Shown here piece by piece: positions 54,671 through 64,000 of a DNA stretch of 64,000 nt. Below the pieces are notes generated by a model that saw only the letters and a list, made by a program, of their open reading frames with translations, searched no databases and was not told the DNA's origin. The stretch covers positions 28,348,502 to 28,412,501 of the forward strand of contig JACMZG010001913.1 of NCBI GenBank assembly GCA_018340805.1, in the 5' to 3' direction. This DNA is from Microvelia longipes (Eukaryota > Arthropoda > Insecta > Hemiptera > Veliidae). The position numbers and the translations under genes were made by a program. The stretch's first letter is position 1. Each line of letters begins with the position of its first letter.

Positions 54671-54796
54671 ATTTTAACGTTGATAATCCTTTCGTTATCA
54701 ATTTCTTATAAGCGACGGTGGCGGTGCTACGGACTCGCATTCATAAAAAGTTGAGTGAGGAGTGAAGTGTGTGGTGAGGCAATAGCTGCCTTCACT

Positions 54797-55107
54797 CATA
54801 GAGATATATACTAGAGGGGGCATAGCCTATCTTAATACATTGAGAGGCCTGAAACATATTTTTGGAGCTCTCAGGGGCTTTGTATAACCTCATTGAAACC
54901 TCCTCTAAGAGTAAGTTAAGGTTATAAGAAAACAATCATTGTCAGCTTTTTCGCATTGTTTGGGTTTTGTTTCCAGTTATAAACGTTGTATTATATAAGT
55001 TATTTTATTTTTTTATATTTATTTTATCATAAATAATACTCAAGGGTGTTCAGGTTACTTTTTTGATGTTTCAAAATTCAGGCCTCTCTAGTAAAAATAT
55101 CTCTATG
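54797..55107. mobile_element. TIR element M5 (MITE-like), about 310 bp
   Basis: The left end CATAGAGATATATACTAGAG is mirrored by CTCTAGTAAAAATATCTCTATG at the right. A truncated copy lies at 31232. No ORF and no clear target duplication. Confidence 0.6.
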
Positions 55108-55336
55108 CCTACACTAGTTTCACATCACTTAGATGTTTTGATCTGTACATAAAAATTATATGCTCGTGAGTTCCTCTGCTTCATTAGTGTTGACTCTTGT
55201 ATTGAAAAGTTTTTCTTTAATCAGTGTTTTACATAACTGAGGGGAGATAAATGAAAACAAACTTTCTACGTCCAAGGAGACTACTATAACGTTGTAAACT
55301 TACCACGTTAAAGGATACTAGTATGACGTTGTCTCA

Positions 55337-55473
55337 GTCCCTTTGTAGTTTTCCAATGATAGCATTGGGAAACATCAAAGGGACACAAACGACGTTTAAA
55401 TAAACGTCGTTTATTTATACAGCAAATCATCTATCTGTCTAAATATAGATAGATTACAGGTAGATGATTTGCT
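55337..55473. repeat. Three hairpins in a row
   Basis: 55337-55384 (22-nt arms, three mismatches, GTCCCTTTG ends), 55387-55412 (perfect 12-nt arms AAACGACGTTTA) and 55421-55473 (18-nt arms AGCAAATCATCTATCTGT, one mismatch). Gaps between them are under 10 bases. No gene adjacent. Confidence 0.9.
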
Positions 55474-55479
55474 TTAAAA

Positions 55480-56210
55480 GCTAGAGAGTTTGTATTAGTT
55501 TTTTTAGCATGTAACTAGTATTTCTAAAAATTTCCTTTTGTCTGTATTTGGTATTCTTTTTCGGTGAAATGTATAGGTCATCTGTATTCGGATAACCCAC
55601 TTATCCGAACACCTCCTAATGCTGCTAATGATACCGACCGACCGAATAACTTACCTACTAACCACTCTCTTACCTACATAGGACACCCTACATGCCAAAT
55701 TAAAAACTTATTTAAAGACTACAACATCAAAATATATCTAGTACAGCTAAAAAAGAAAAGTTTAGTATATAAGTAATCGTTAAGGTATTTAGTACTTAGC
55801 TAAAGCTATTTTTAGATGCTTAGCTTTGCTTTAGATATTTATTTTATTTTTAGTGTTTGGCTTTAGATATTTCTAGCAAGAAATACTTAGCAGTAAATTG
55901 GGTTCTAATAATAAAAGAACATTCGATTTTCTTAACCTTTTAACATTTTCTTTTATTCATATTTTTTATACTAACTGATTCAAGAAAAAGAGATAAATTT
56001 TAAAAATAAGTAAAAATATTTTATTTTGTGGTGTTAACTGTTCTTGGAAATATATAATTTAATTATGCTTATTATTTGGTAATTATTTTAATTAATTACC
56101 TCTATTCCTTGGAAATTATTATAATTACCTATAGTAATAATATTTAGGTTAATATAGGTAATTACTAAAGTTACTTTCATTATTTATTGCTTTCAGTAAG
56201 AGTTATAAAT
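55480..56210. other. Gene-free stretch
   Basis: AT-rich. One short hairpin TTCGGATAA/TTATCCGAA near 55590. No coding evidence. Confidence 0.5.
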
Positions 56211-56211
56211 A

Positions 56212-56610
56212 AATCCCTCTCTTCCGTGGTATACCGTCGCAATTTTCATAACAACGTTGTTAAGAAGTTTTAAAAAAAATTTGACCGTGTGGTCTAGATT
56301 CGTCTTTGCCTCTTTAGATGACGTCAAATTTTATTTAAAAAAAAGCTTCGCTGATAAAGTTTCGATATCATATCAATGAAGACGCTTCATGAGTGAACTT
56401 GTAATAAAAGTTCACAAAATAAAAACCTCTCTTCCGTGGTACATCATCTCAATTTTCATAACTATGACGTTAAGAAGTTTTAAAAATTTTTTGAACAAAT
56501 GGCTAGACTCCTTGGATGACGTCAAACTTTCATTAAAAAAAATGTTTCGCTGATAGAGTTTCGATATCAATGAAGACGCTTCATGAGTGAACTTGTAATA
56601 AAATATTGGG
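56212..56610. repeat. Tandem duplication, about 212-bp unit, two copies
   Basis: CCTCTCTTCCGTGGTA at 56215 and 56427, followed in both by AATTTTCATAAC, AAGAAGTTTTAAAAA, GATGACGTCAAA, TTTCGCTGATA and GAAGACGCTTCATGAGTGAA. Copies are about 80-90% alike by eye. Confidence 0.9.
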
Positions 56611-56928
56611 CTTATGAGGTAGTGATAGTAATAGTGATTGGGAGAAGTAATAGATAACCAATCAAGTAGGCCACGTTGTTGGGCCCTTTTTGCTTACCCC
56701 CTTTAATAAAAGAGTTTTCAACATTATGTGTCCTAGTGTGAGCATTTTATACTCAATTTAAAGAAGAGCTGTGATTTTACGCGAAATTTCAATAAGTTTA
56801 ACTAGAATCAACACGTGCCCCGCTGCCAGACTAAGCTCTCGTTCTTGCACATATATGTATATTTTAAATAAGTTTTCGGAACGTTGGCTAGATAAAAAGT
56901 TTTTCATTTATTGGACCATTCATTATGG

Positions 56929-56932
<4 letters not shown>

Positions 56933-56975
<43 letters not shown>

Positions 56976-57006
56976 ATAATATATTATATATATATATATA
57001 TATATT
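56933..57006. repeat. (TA)n microsatellite
   Basis: TA repeats with a few phase slips. Confidence 0.95.
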
Positions 57007-57009
57007 TCT

Positions 57010-57515
57010 GATGATTAAGTCCCACCCCTTCCAAAAACATTTACTTGCCTCACTCACTCCTTAATACCCCAACCAGCCCAACCTCATAGCTTATTTTTTC
57101 TTTAAAAATTTGATAAGACAAATCGAGAGGCTGTTGTAGTTGGTCTGTCGCCTCAATACACATTAATGAATATTTATTAAAAGAGTATTTGAGGAATGAT
57201 TACCCTCACCGTCCTCTGGTCCATAGAACTAAAATTTTAAGACGCTTCAAAGGTTGTGGCCTTTACTTGATAAAAAGTCAAATGAAGCGTTAATTAGATT
57301 GGTAGATTCGTCACATAGGACAATATCGATACGTCATAGAAACATTTATTTACCTGGACATGAACCGGGTGTCGTAGCGACTGACTGCTTGTTTTCCTCA
57401 TCTATAGCGCCTGCAACAGAAAAGCATGTCTTTTTAATGTAAACCTGGCGCGAACTAAGAAGAATACTTCCTTCGTGCATCTTCGTCTAAGAGAGTTTGT
57501 TTAAAGGATAAAAAG
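57010..57515. other. Gene-free stretch
   Basis: One 62-codon ORF on the plus strand, without motif. No other support for a gene. Confidence 0.45.
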
Positions 57516-57519
57516 GATA

Positions 57520-57680
57520 TATTTACTATCTGAGGACAAGCGAAGCGACTCCGAAATCATGTTTCAGTATATTTTTGGTGAATTGCATATTCTGAGCGAA
57601 GCGAGTCCGAAGAGGATAAGCATAGCAAATCTGATGTGATGAGAAAAAAGTCTGAGGTATCGTCTGCTCGATTTTTTTAC
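57520..57680 (+). repeat. R5S repeat, 3' part
   Basis: GAGGACAAGCGAAGCGACTCC, a TTTGGTGAATTGCATATTCT word, GAGCGAAGCGAGTCCGAAG and CTGAGGTATCGTCTGCTCGA, the ordered 3' half of the family. The 5S-like part is missing. Confidence 0.8.
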
Positions 57681-57829
57681 TCGTATATATTTTTTTCGTG
57701 CTCGATTTTTTTATACATATATTTTTTTGTATATATTTTTATCGTACTATCATATAATTTTTATCGTACTATCATATCATATAATTTTTATTGACTATCA
57801 TAACTTAATTATTGTGAGAGAAACGAGGA

Positions 57830-58140
57830 TTTTTTTTCTATTGGTTTGAGATTTAGCACGCATGTAGTCTTATATAAGACTAACATAAATACAAAGTTTC
57901 ATTTCATTAATGAAATGAAAGTATATCTTCAGTTATTTGGATCATGAAAGTTAAGCAGAATCGAGCCTGGACAGGTGACATCTGGGAATAAACAAATGTA
58001 TTTACTATTTGGGGTCAAGCGAAGCTAGTGAAGTGATGTCGTATACATTTGGTGATTTTTATATTCTGAGAACGACCGAAGCGAATCCAAAGTGATGAGG
58101 AAAGTTCCGAAGAATCACAAACCCGATTTTTCTAATTTTT
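57830..58140 (+). repeat. R5S repeat with 5S-like segment, 5' shortened
   Basis: TTGAGATTTAGCACGCATGT module, then GGATCATGAAAGTTAAGCAG and AATCGAGCCTGGACAGGTGA. The box-C-like GGTCAGTGCATGGATG is deleted to GGACA. Followed by GGGTCAAGCGAAGCTAGTGA and CGACCGAAGCGAATCC. Lies 150 bp after the previous copy, same strand. Confidence 0.8.
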
Positions 58141-58534
58141 ATTCAATACGATTAGTTTTGTTTTTGTTTTCAATCAAGAAACAAAAAAAATCAAAAACGG
58201 CATTAAGAGTACACAAACATATTTTTTACTAACCGCATTTTAGGTTTTCCAGTTTTCCCTCCGTGATTTAGATTACTGTTAACAGTCTTATCGACACCGG
58301 ATCGGTTTTTTATACAGCACCCCAAAACACTAAGGAATTTCAATTGCAAGTTAACCAGGGGAAATAACTGCTTTCTGACACCGCGAACCGTGTTAATATC
58401 GCCACAACAACCTGGCTTTCAAAATGATGTTTGCCTTATTTAGAAGCTGCTTTTTGTACCAAAGATCTACCTATCCTATTAGCGATTTTTTTTCTAAATT
58501 AATCCAGTTTTTAATTATTCTGCTGTGTAGCCCA

Positions 58535-58705
58535 GCACGTACACCCAATAAGTACGTACAATAAGTACTTACAATAAGCAACTACAATATACTTATTACT
58601 AATTGTACTTATGTACAACTAGTATGTACAGTACATACACATGTACTAGTATGTATGTGCTTACTTATGTACTTATTGTATGTACTTACAATAAGTTTTA
58701 TGTAA
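58535..58705. repeat. GTAC/AATAAGTA-rich cluster
   Basis: CAATAAGTAC and GTACTTATTG words recur on both strands, giving many possible hairpins. Confidence 0.85.
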
Positions 58706-58734
58706 ACAAGACTCTCTGAATCGATCAAAGAGAG

Positions 58735-58790
58735 TCCGAATTTATTAGAAAAAGGTGAGAGGTGCCCCATGCCCGATTTTGTCAAACTAC
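58735..58790 (+). repeat. R5S 3' terminus
   Basis: GAAAAAGGTGAGAGGTGCCC then CATGCCCGATTTT, the family end without the rest. Confidence 0.6.
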
Positions 58791-58799
58791 AATGATATC

Positions 58800-59550
58800 C
58801 TATTGTGATTCCTATTTGAGAACGAGAACAAAATTAATTAAGGGTTTTATCTGGGAAAGAGCAAATTAATAAAGTTAAAAATAAAGGGATATAGAGTTAC
58901 CGGCCGCTGGCACTGAATGTTTTATATAACTTTACCCATTGTATTTGTAAACAAAGCGATGATTCTGTGTTTAATAATTACCCTGTATTCTATTATTTAC
59001 CTCCTATTGATTTCCATTATATTGTGGTTTTAATTAACTGTACATACTTTCAGCCAATTCGGTTAGATAATTTAACATATTAAGAAGAAAACAGGGTTTG
59101 AATTAATAATTGTTATTTAGTGAATTTTCTTTGAAAAAATTTGTATACCTAAAAACTGACGAAGACATACGTTGAAAATTTTCAAACCTCATCGTTTCAC
59201 CTCCTGTAAGTTGTTATTATTATTGGTATAATATGGTCGAATATATATAATATGTATATATTTTTGGATAGATTTTTTGTAAGCACGCTCTCTTTGGAAT
59301 GGATTAATATTTTTAAATCAACCTTAATCCATACGAAAATCTACCTTAGGGAGGTCACGAACCCAATAAAAAACAAGTTGTTGGGACGTCAGAAACCCGG
59401 TTTGCTAGGTCAGCATGATTTTTTTATAAAATGAGAAAAATTAAGAGTAACATTTTTCGCCAGGAAAAAGTCCGCAGTCGATGCGATGATTTGAAGGGAC
59501 CAAAAAGTCGAAAAACGCAAAAAATTATCAAAAACTTGTCAAAATTGCCG
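58800..59550. other. Gene-free stretch with a hammerhead-like word
   Basis: At 59156-59181: CTGACGA, a weak GAC/GTT arm, GAAA, AATTTTC. Both conserved boxes are present, but stem I does not pair. ORFs of about 60 codons only. Confidence 0.35.
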
Positions 59551-59565
59551 AAATAAAAATGTTTA

Positions 59566-59905
59566 TAGGGACCTCTATTTTAAATTAATTAAGCTTTTGA
59601 GGAGGAATAAAACCAAATTAATAAAAAAAACTAATTTTGCCGAGATTTCGATATAATTTTATCTTTTTCAAGGCTTAACATAATAAATAATAACAAAAAA
59701 CAGTTGCATGGTTGCTAACAAATAGATTTTTGGACAACAAGTAAACAGGAAAATAATTCCGTTAAAAACAAAAAAGGTAACAATATGTGTGTTACCTTAT
59801 TATGTCGATATATAATGTGTTACCACATTATATCGAAAGCTCGGCAAAATTAGTTTTTTTATTAATTTGGACCTATTCCTCCTCAGAAGCTTAATTGAAA
59901 TAAAA
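59566..59905. mobile_element. Foldback element F3
   Basis: Left arm 59566-59660 (TTAATTAAGCTTTTGAGGAG...CCAAATTAAT...CTAATTTTGCCGAG) pairs with right arm 59826-59905 with few mismatches. A small inner palindrome lies at 59803-59836 (TCGATATATAATGTG). No ORF. Confidence 0.85.
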
Positions 59906-60084
59906 AATGTCAATAGGATGTTGTTTTCTATGATTATTGGGGCCTTGAATCAAATAAAGCAGGTCCGGAGCCAATAGGACTACTCATAGTACACAAAATC
60001 AGGGTTCTAAGGTCCGAATATTGGTACTGGAAATCATTTTTTTATCGCCAAATTTACAGTGTATATAAGTTTGTAACATATAAT

Positions 60085-60240
60085 TTCGTCCGCAAGCAAG
60101 GTGAATTTTCTTTCAAATGCGTCTTTTCTTGCTCAGCAATCCATTTCTTGCTTAAGTTTCAAATATATGATTTAAAACCTGAGCAGTGGCGTCACAACTT
60201 TATATTTAATTTAAAAAAATGCGCTAAAAAGTAGCATATG
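60085..60240 (+). repeat. Dispersed repeat 'GCGAATTTC', copy 5
   Basis: CGTCCGCAAGCAAGGTGAATT, TCTTTCAAATGCGTC, TGCTCAGCAATCC and AAAACCTGAGCAG are collinear with copies 2 and 3. Confidence 0.55.
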
Positions 60241-60317
60241 CTTATCTTTAAATGAGTGCGAATAATGCTGTGCTGTATGAGTATATAATCTATGAGATAA
60301 ATATGCGAATTTTCCTT

Positions 60318-60348
60318 GCGCTACATCTCGAATAACGAGATGTAGCGC
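60318..60348. repeat. Perfect 31-nt hairpin
   Basis: 13-nt arms GCGCTACATCTCG around AATAA. Confidence 0.95.
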
Positions 60349-60349
60349 T

Positions 60350-62272
60350 ATGAATATAAGATGAAACATAGCACATTTTTAAGTGGTGTATAGACTTACA
60401 TGCGTGCTGAATACATCGTACATTATACATTTTAGAAATGTATGCTGTAATTATTGCCAGAGTCTTTTAATATTAAGGCCAGCTTACATGACTTCTCAAT
60501 AAGTCGATACGGTAACATAATAGGTCGACATAACCAGAGCATAAAGTAAGGTTAAAGTCAGATAAAATTACAAATATTCGTAATAATTGAGAGAACTAAT
60601 AAAAATGTATGGGTAAGAGATTCCATTACTCCAAGAAATTCGCTAACTTTGCAAATTATAAATTTGTTATTGTTTTTACAGCCCTCATTGATTTGGCTGC
60701 AGTTATAAGATCTTGGTAATAGAGTACTTATTTAGCCCGAATCAGAATAGTGTTGTTTTAAAAAAAAATATTTAAATAAGCGTGGTTGTTGTTTTAAAAA
60801 TATATTTTAATAAGCGTGGTTTTCGATCTCTTTTTACATTTTCTTATTTATGAAGTAGGTATTTTGTAAATTATCTGTTTCAGAACCTCATAGCAACTAA
60901 TTTGTTTATTATGAAAATATGAAATTTTGTACATAAGTTCATCGTTATTTATATGGGTGTTTTGTGAAAAACAATTTTATCATTTAACGTTAAAAGGCTG
61001 GGAACGTTTCGGAAAAATTGTCGGATTGATTTGAAATATAGCATGCATGCATTCCTATCCAGAGACTATAGATACGAAAACAGTAATACTGTCGACTCAA
61101 TGGTGGGAAAATTTGGATTCAGATCGACGCTAGCGCAACAACGAACCTACTGGTAAACCGAGTAGGCGTGGCTTATTTTATCGCTTTCTGTCGACATTCA
61201 GTTTGAACTCAACTTACCATACTTATTATTATTACTCTGATATTCATCATTTGTATAATCATACTTTTAAATAGCTGAAGCGCTTCAATATCAAACTTCA
61301 GCAAAACGCTTCTGATGGCAAATAAGTTTACATTTAAATTAATTAATTTATTAATTTGACCGATATAATAAGATAATTATTAACTGTAGTAGTTAAATTA
61401 TCCAGGTGCTAGAAGATAGATTTTTGCATTTAATGCAGCCTGTAACAGTCAATTTAAAAAACATCATTTCATGACATCATCAAGATTCTGGTGAAATGAA
61501 TTGAATTCATATATTAATTGAATGAAATGTAAACTTACTTCAAAGGGCAAAGTTAATGTTTTGGTCCTGCCAATCAGAAAACAGTTATTAATAAAAACTT
61601 AGTGGTGATTGGCCAACCTGCCTTGGATATGGCTTTACTTATAAAAGACTTAATACCAGACTATACAATGTTTTTACAGACTAAACTCTAAGCTTTTAGT
61701 AACATATATATAATAATACAACTTAAAGAATTAGAGAGCATCCAGGAATTACTGTGGCTTCCGAACTGCTTCTTCCTATTGTGTCCCAAGAGTTGGCCCC
61801 TCCCCTCGACTCTAGACCTAGATCCAGCCCATTGTTACACTAAAAACCGTACAAAGGTATAGAATAGGAAAAGTGTAACCCTTCTAATCCACTGGCAACA
61901 GAGAAGTTGAAGCACACAATAGTGTAATGCTAAAGAATTATGCTATTTGTATATTTTACTACCATCATAGATATGAGAAATCCATGAATCCTCGTCCTCA
62001 TGCATTCACCATGGTTCATTGCTTCTTTAAGATTTTTTTTACTTTGCCTAACAAACAAACAAAATAAACATGAAAGTAAAACGGTCTGTAGAGTTCCAGA
62101 ATAGAGAAACCCGTTTCTCCACTTCATATTTATCAAGAGACCACTTCGAACCAACAAAGTAGAAAACGATAAGAAACAAACAAAATATACATAAAGAGCT
62201 GCTGAACAAAAGAATACTTATAATAAAAAGTAAAATAATTAAATAGCAAAATAAATAAAAAAACACTCACGC

Positions 62273-62275
<3 letters not shown>
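60350..62275. other. Gene-free stretch with R5S-like module
   Basis: 60870-61110 carries a TATCTGTTTCAGAACCTC word and a TCGGATTGATTTGAAATATAG module related to R5S. 61740-61900 is GC-richer but unassigned. Short minus-strand ORFs near 61930-62266 have no motif. Confidence 0.45.
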
Positions 62276-62276
<1 letters not shown>

Positions 62277-62320
<44 letters not shown>

Positions 62321-62352
62321 TATATATATATAATATATATTATTAATATATA

Positions 62353-62417
<65 letters not shown>
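62277..62417. repeat. (TA)n microsatellite at R5S 3' end
   Basis: About 140 bases of TA with phase slips, joined directly to the 3' terminus of the R5S copy (minus strand). Confidence 0.95.
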
Positions 62418-62419
<2 letters not shown>

Positions 62420-63155
62420 TAAATCGGGCACGGGGTACCTTGGAACTTTCTTCATTGGATTCGCTACGCTTATTCTCCCTGCTTTGGAATCCCTTCGCTC
62501 TTCCTCAGAAACACAGTTCGCCAAATTTATACTGCAACATGCCTTTGGACTCGCTTCGCTCGTCTTCAGATAGCAAATGCATCTGTATCATTCTCAGCGG
62601 TCACCCATACAGCATTGACCACGCTCAATGCTACTTAATTTTTATGATCCAAGAAAAAGGATGGACATACTTGTTGTATTGAAACGAAACTTAGTGTACT
62701 TATTTATTAGGTAATGGTACACATTTGTACCAAATGTCAACTCAATTGAACCATTTTACAATTTTTAAAAAACGTACACAAATCGGTTAGCAAAAAATGA
62801 ACTAATGCTGATAATTAGATGTTAGTCTTATACATAGTCGCATGCGTGCCAAATTTTAATTTTGATTGCTGTGTCATTATTGCGGGTTAATGACGTCATA
62901 AGAATGATTTTCCAAACAGCAAAACTACAGCGGTAGACTGATTTTGTACAAAATTTCAACTCTCTAGTATAAATACACTGGGCACTACGATGACAGCAGA
63001 CACACACACACAGACAGACAACTTTGCGAAAACCACTCAGGATAATTTACTTAAAAACGCCTTAAACGGATAATTTCAGTTTCATTCCGTTTTCGGATTT
63101 TTTGCAAACACAATACATTCCCTATATACCTACGGTATAAATGGGGAAAAGTAAA
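62420..63155 (-). repeat. R5S repeat, most complete copy
   Basis: Order on the minus strand: CCCATTTATACCGTAGGTAT, GTTTGCAAAAAATCCG, CCGTTTAAGGCGTTTTTAAG, AAGTTGTCTGTCTGTG with a GT run, TCATCGTAGTGCCC, an ATGACGTCATTA site, three TTGARATTTGG-type modules, the 5S-like segment (62593-62655; TGGATCATAAAAATTAAGTA, GTATGGGTGACCGC), two GCGAAG motifs, and GGTACCCCGTGCCCGATTT at the end. About 735 bp, no ORF. The 5S-like part lies two-thirds along, not at the 5' end as in classical 5S-derived SINEs. Confidence 0.88.
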
Positions 63156-63159
63156 AAAT

Positions 63160-64000
63160 CATTCTTTTCTTACTAAAAGTAATTAAGTTGTTTACAACAC
63201 TAAAAAGTGCTTGCTGAAATTTAGATATACTTATTAAGTACACACAGAGTATTTAACAGGTCATCGAATTCTAGAGGCATTTAATACGATCCAGTTCCTG
63301 CACCGTATTTGTTTAGTCAATCGAGTTAGATGACCTCTTAACTAATCCCGCTAAAACATTGCGTCGTGTATTTTGAAAATGCACTTGGGTTATAAAAGAA
63401 AGTGAACAAAAACATATTTAATTAAATTGTGATTTCTTTGCATAATAATAAAGTTACACTAAAAATAATAATGATAAAAAACGGTAATATATAAGGAAAA
63501 TAAATGAAATAATAGTTCGTCAAGATGATTATATTTCAAAAATGATAGCTTCCGAAGGTACATACAGTGTCTAGGGGGATCGATTTAGATTCAATTTGCC
63601 TAGTTCTAACGTATCCGACTGAATTCCCTCCTCATGGTTCTTACAGCATATTTAACTAGCGTACTTAATACGATCCGCGGATTCCTTGTGTGCGTAGTAT
63701 TTGATTTTACTTTATTCTTGTATTATTTTATTTAGTTTTATTTGAGATTAGAATTGTTTCGTATTTAATTATTTAAGACTTTTATGTTTTATCATGTTGT
63801 TTGCATGACAATGACTATGCATGTAATACTATGTATGTCAGTGTTTACAAATTACTCATGTTATAAAGTAGAAGCTCAGCTCGAGTACTGGGTGGAATAA
63901 AGGTGTTCTTATGCTTTCCAAATAATTAAAATACTAAACCTCACTTCGCTAAGACAACGGAGACTATAAATGCTTCTCTTCAAGAAAGCCGGGATTTATT
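63160..64000. other. Gene-free end of window
   Basis: AT-rich with a slightly less repetitive look. No ORF, RNA gene or repeat could be supported. Confidence 0.45.

Overview
This is AT-rich, gene-poor animal nuclear DNA, most likely from an insect. Evidence for that is the crowd of decayed non-LTR retrotransposons (R1/LOA-like, Jockey/CR1-like, I-like), a Penelope-like GIY-YIG fragment, tRNA- and 5S-related short repeats, foldback/MITE-like elements and many (TA)n and (CA)n microsatellites. I find no convincing host protein gene, rRNA gene or intact tRNA gene. No operon or other bacterial signal is present. I cannot name the species from this sequence.

Layout: 1-4.5 kb is unassigned AT-rich DNA with the first fragments of a long repeat called R5S here. 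4.5-11.7 kb holds a TIR element, a foldback, and three tandem arrays (143-bp, 59-bp and a 1.5-kb array of 37-bp units). 14.6-17.4 kb is a dead R1/LOA-like retrotransposon, split by a younger Jockey/CR1-type insertion on the other strand. 19.2-23.5 kb holds two more Jockey/CR1 tails. One of them carries a 350-bp insert that contains a hammerhead-like core and is bracketed by 48-bp direct repeats. 24-31 kb has TIR and foldback elements, R5S copies and unassigned DNA. 32.1-33.2 kb is the 3' part of a Penelope-like element lying between two (TA)n tracts.

37.8-45.7 kb is the most complex block. One (+) non-LTR reverse-transcriptase ORF is cut in two places by copies of the same roughly 1.2-kb unit. 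The first copy is itself interrupted by a 3.3-kb I-like retrotransposon with a 12-bp target duplication. 47.8-48.3 kb is the RNase H end of another non-LTR element. 49-51 kb has two tRNA-related SINE copies, an inverted pair of hammerhead-like motifs and a 670-bp TIR element with an internal tandem array. The remainder, to 64 kb, is R5S copies, foldbacks, hairpins and microsatellites, ending with the most complete R5S copy (62.4-63.2 kb).

R5S is the dominant repeat: about 0.65-0.75 kb when complete, with about twenty copies or fragments. It carries an internal stretch resembling the 5S rRNA internal promoter. What links the genes here is parasitism: autonomous RT elements, short elements that probably borrow their enzymes, and repeated nesting that allows the insertions to be ordered in time.
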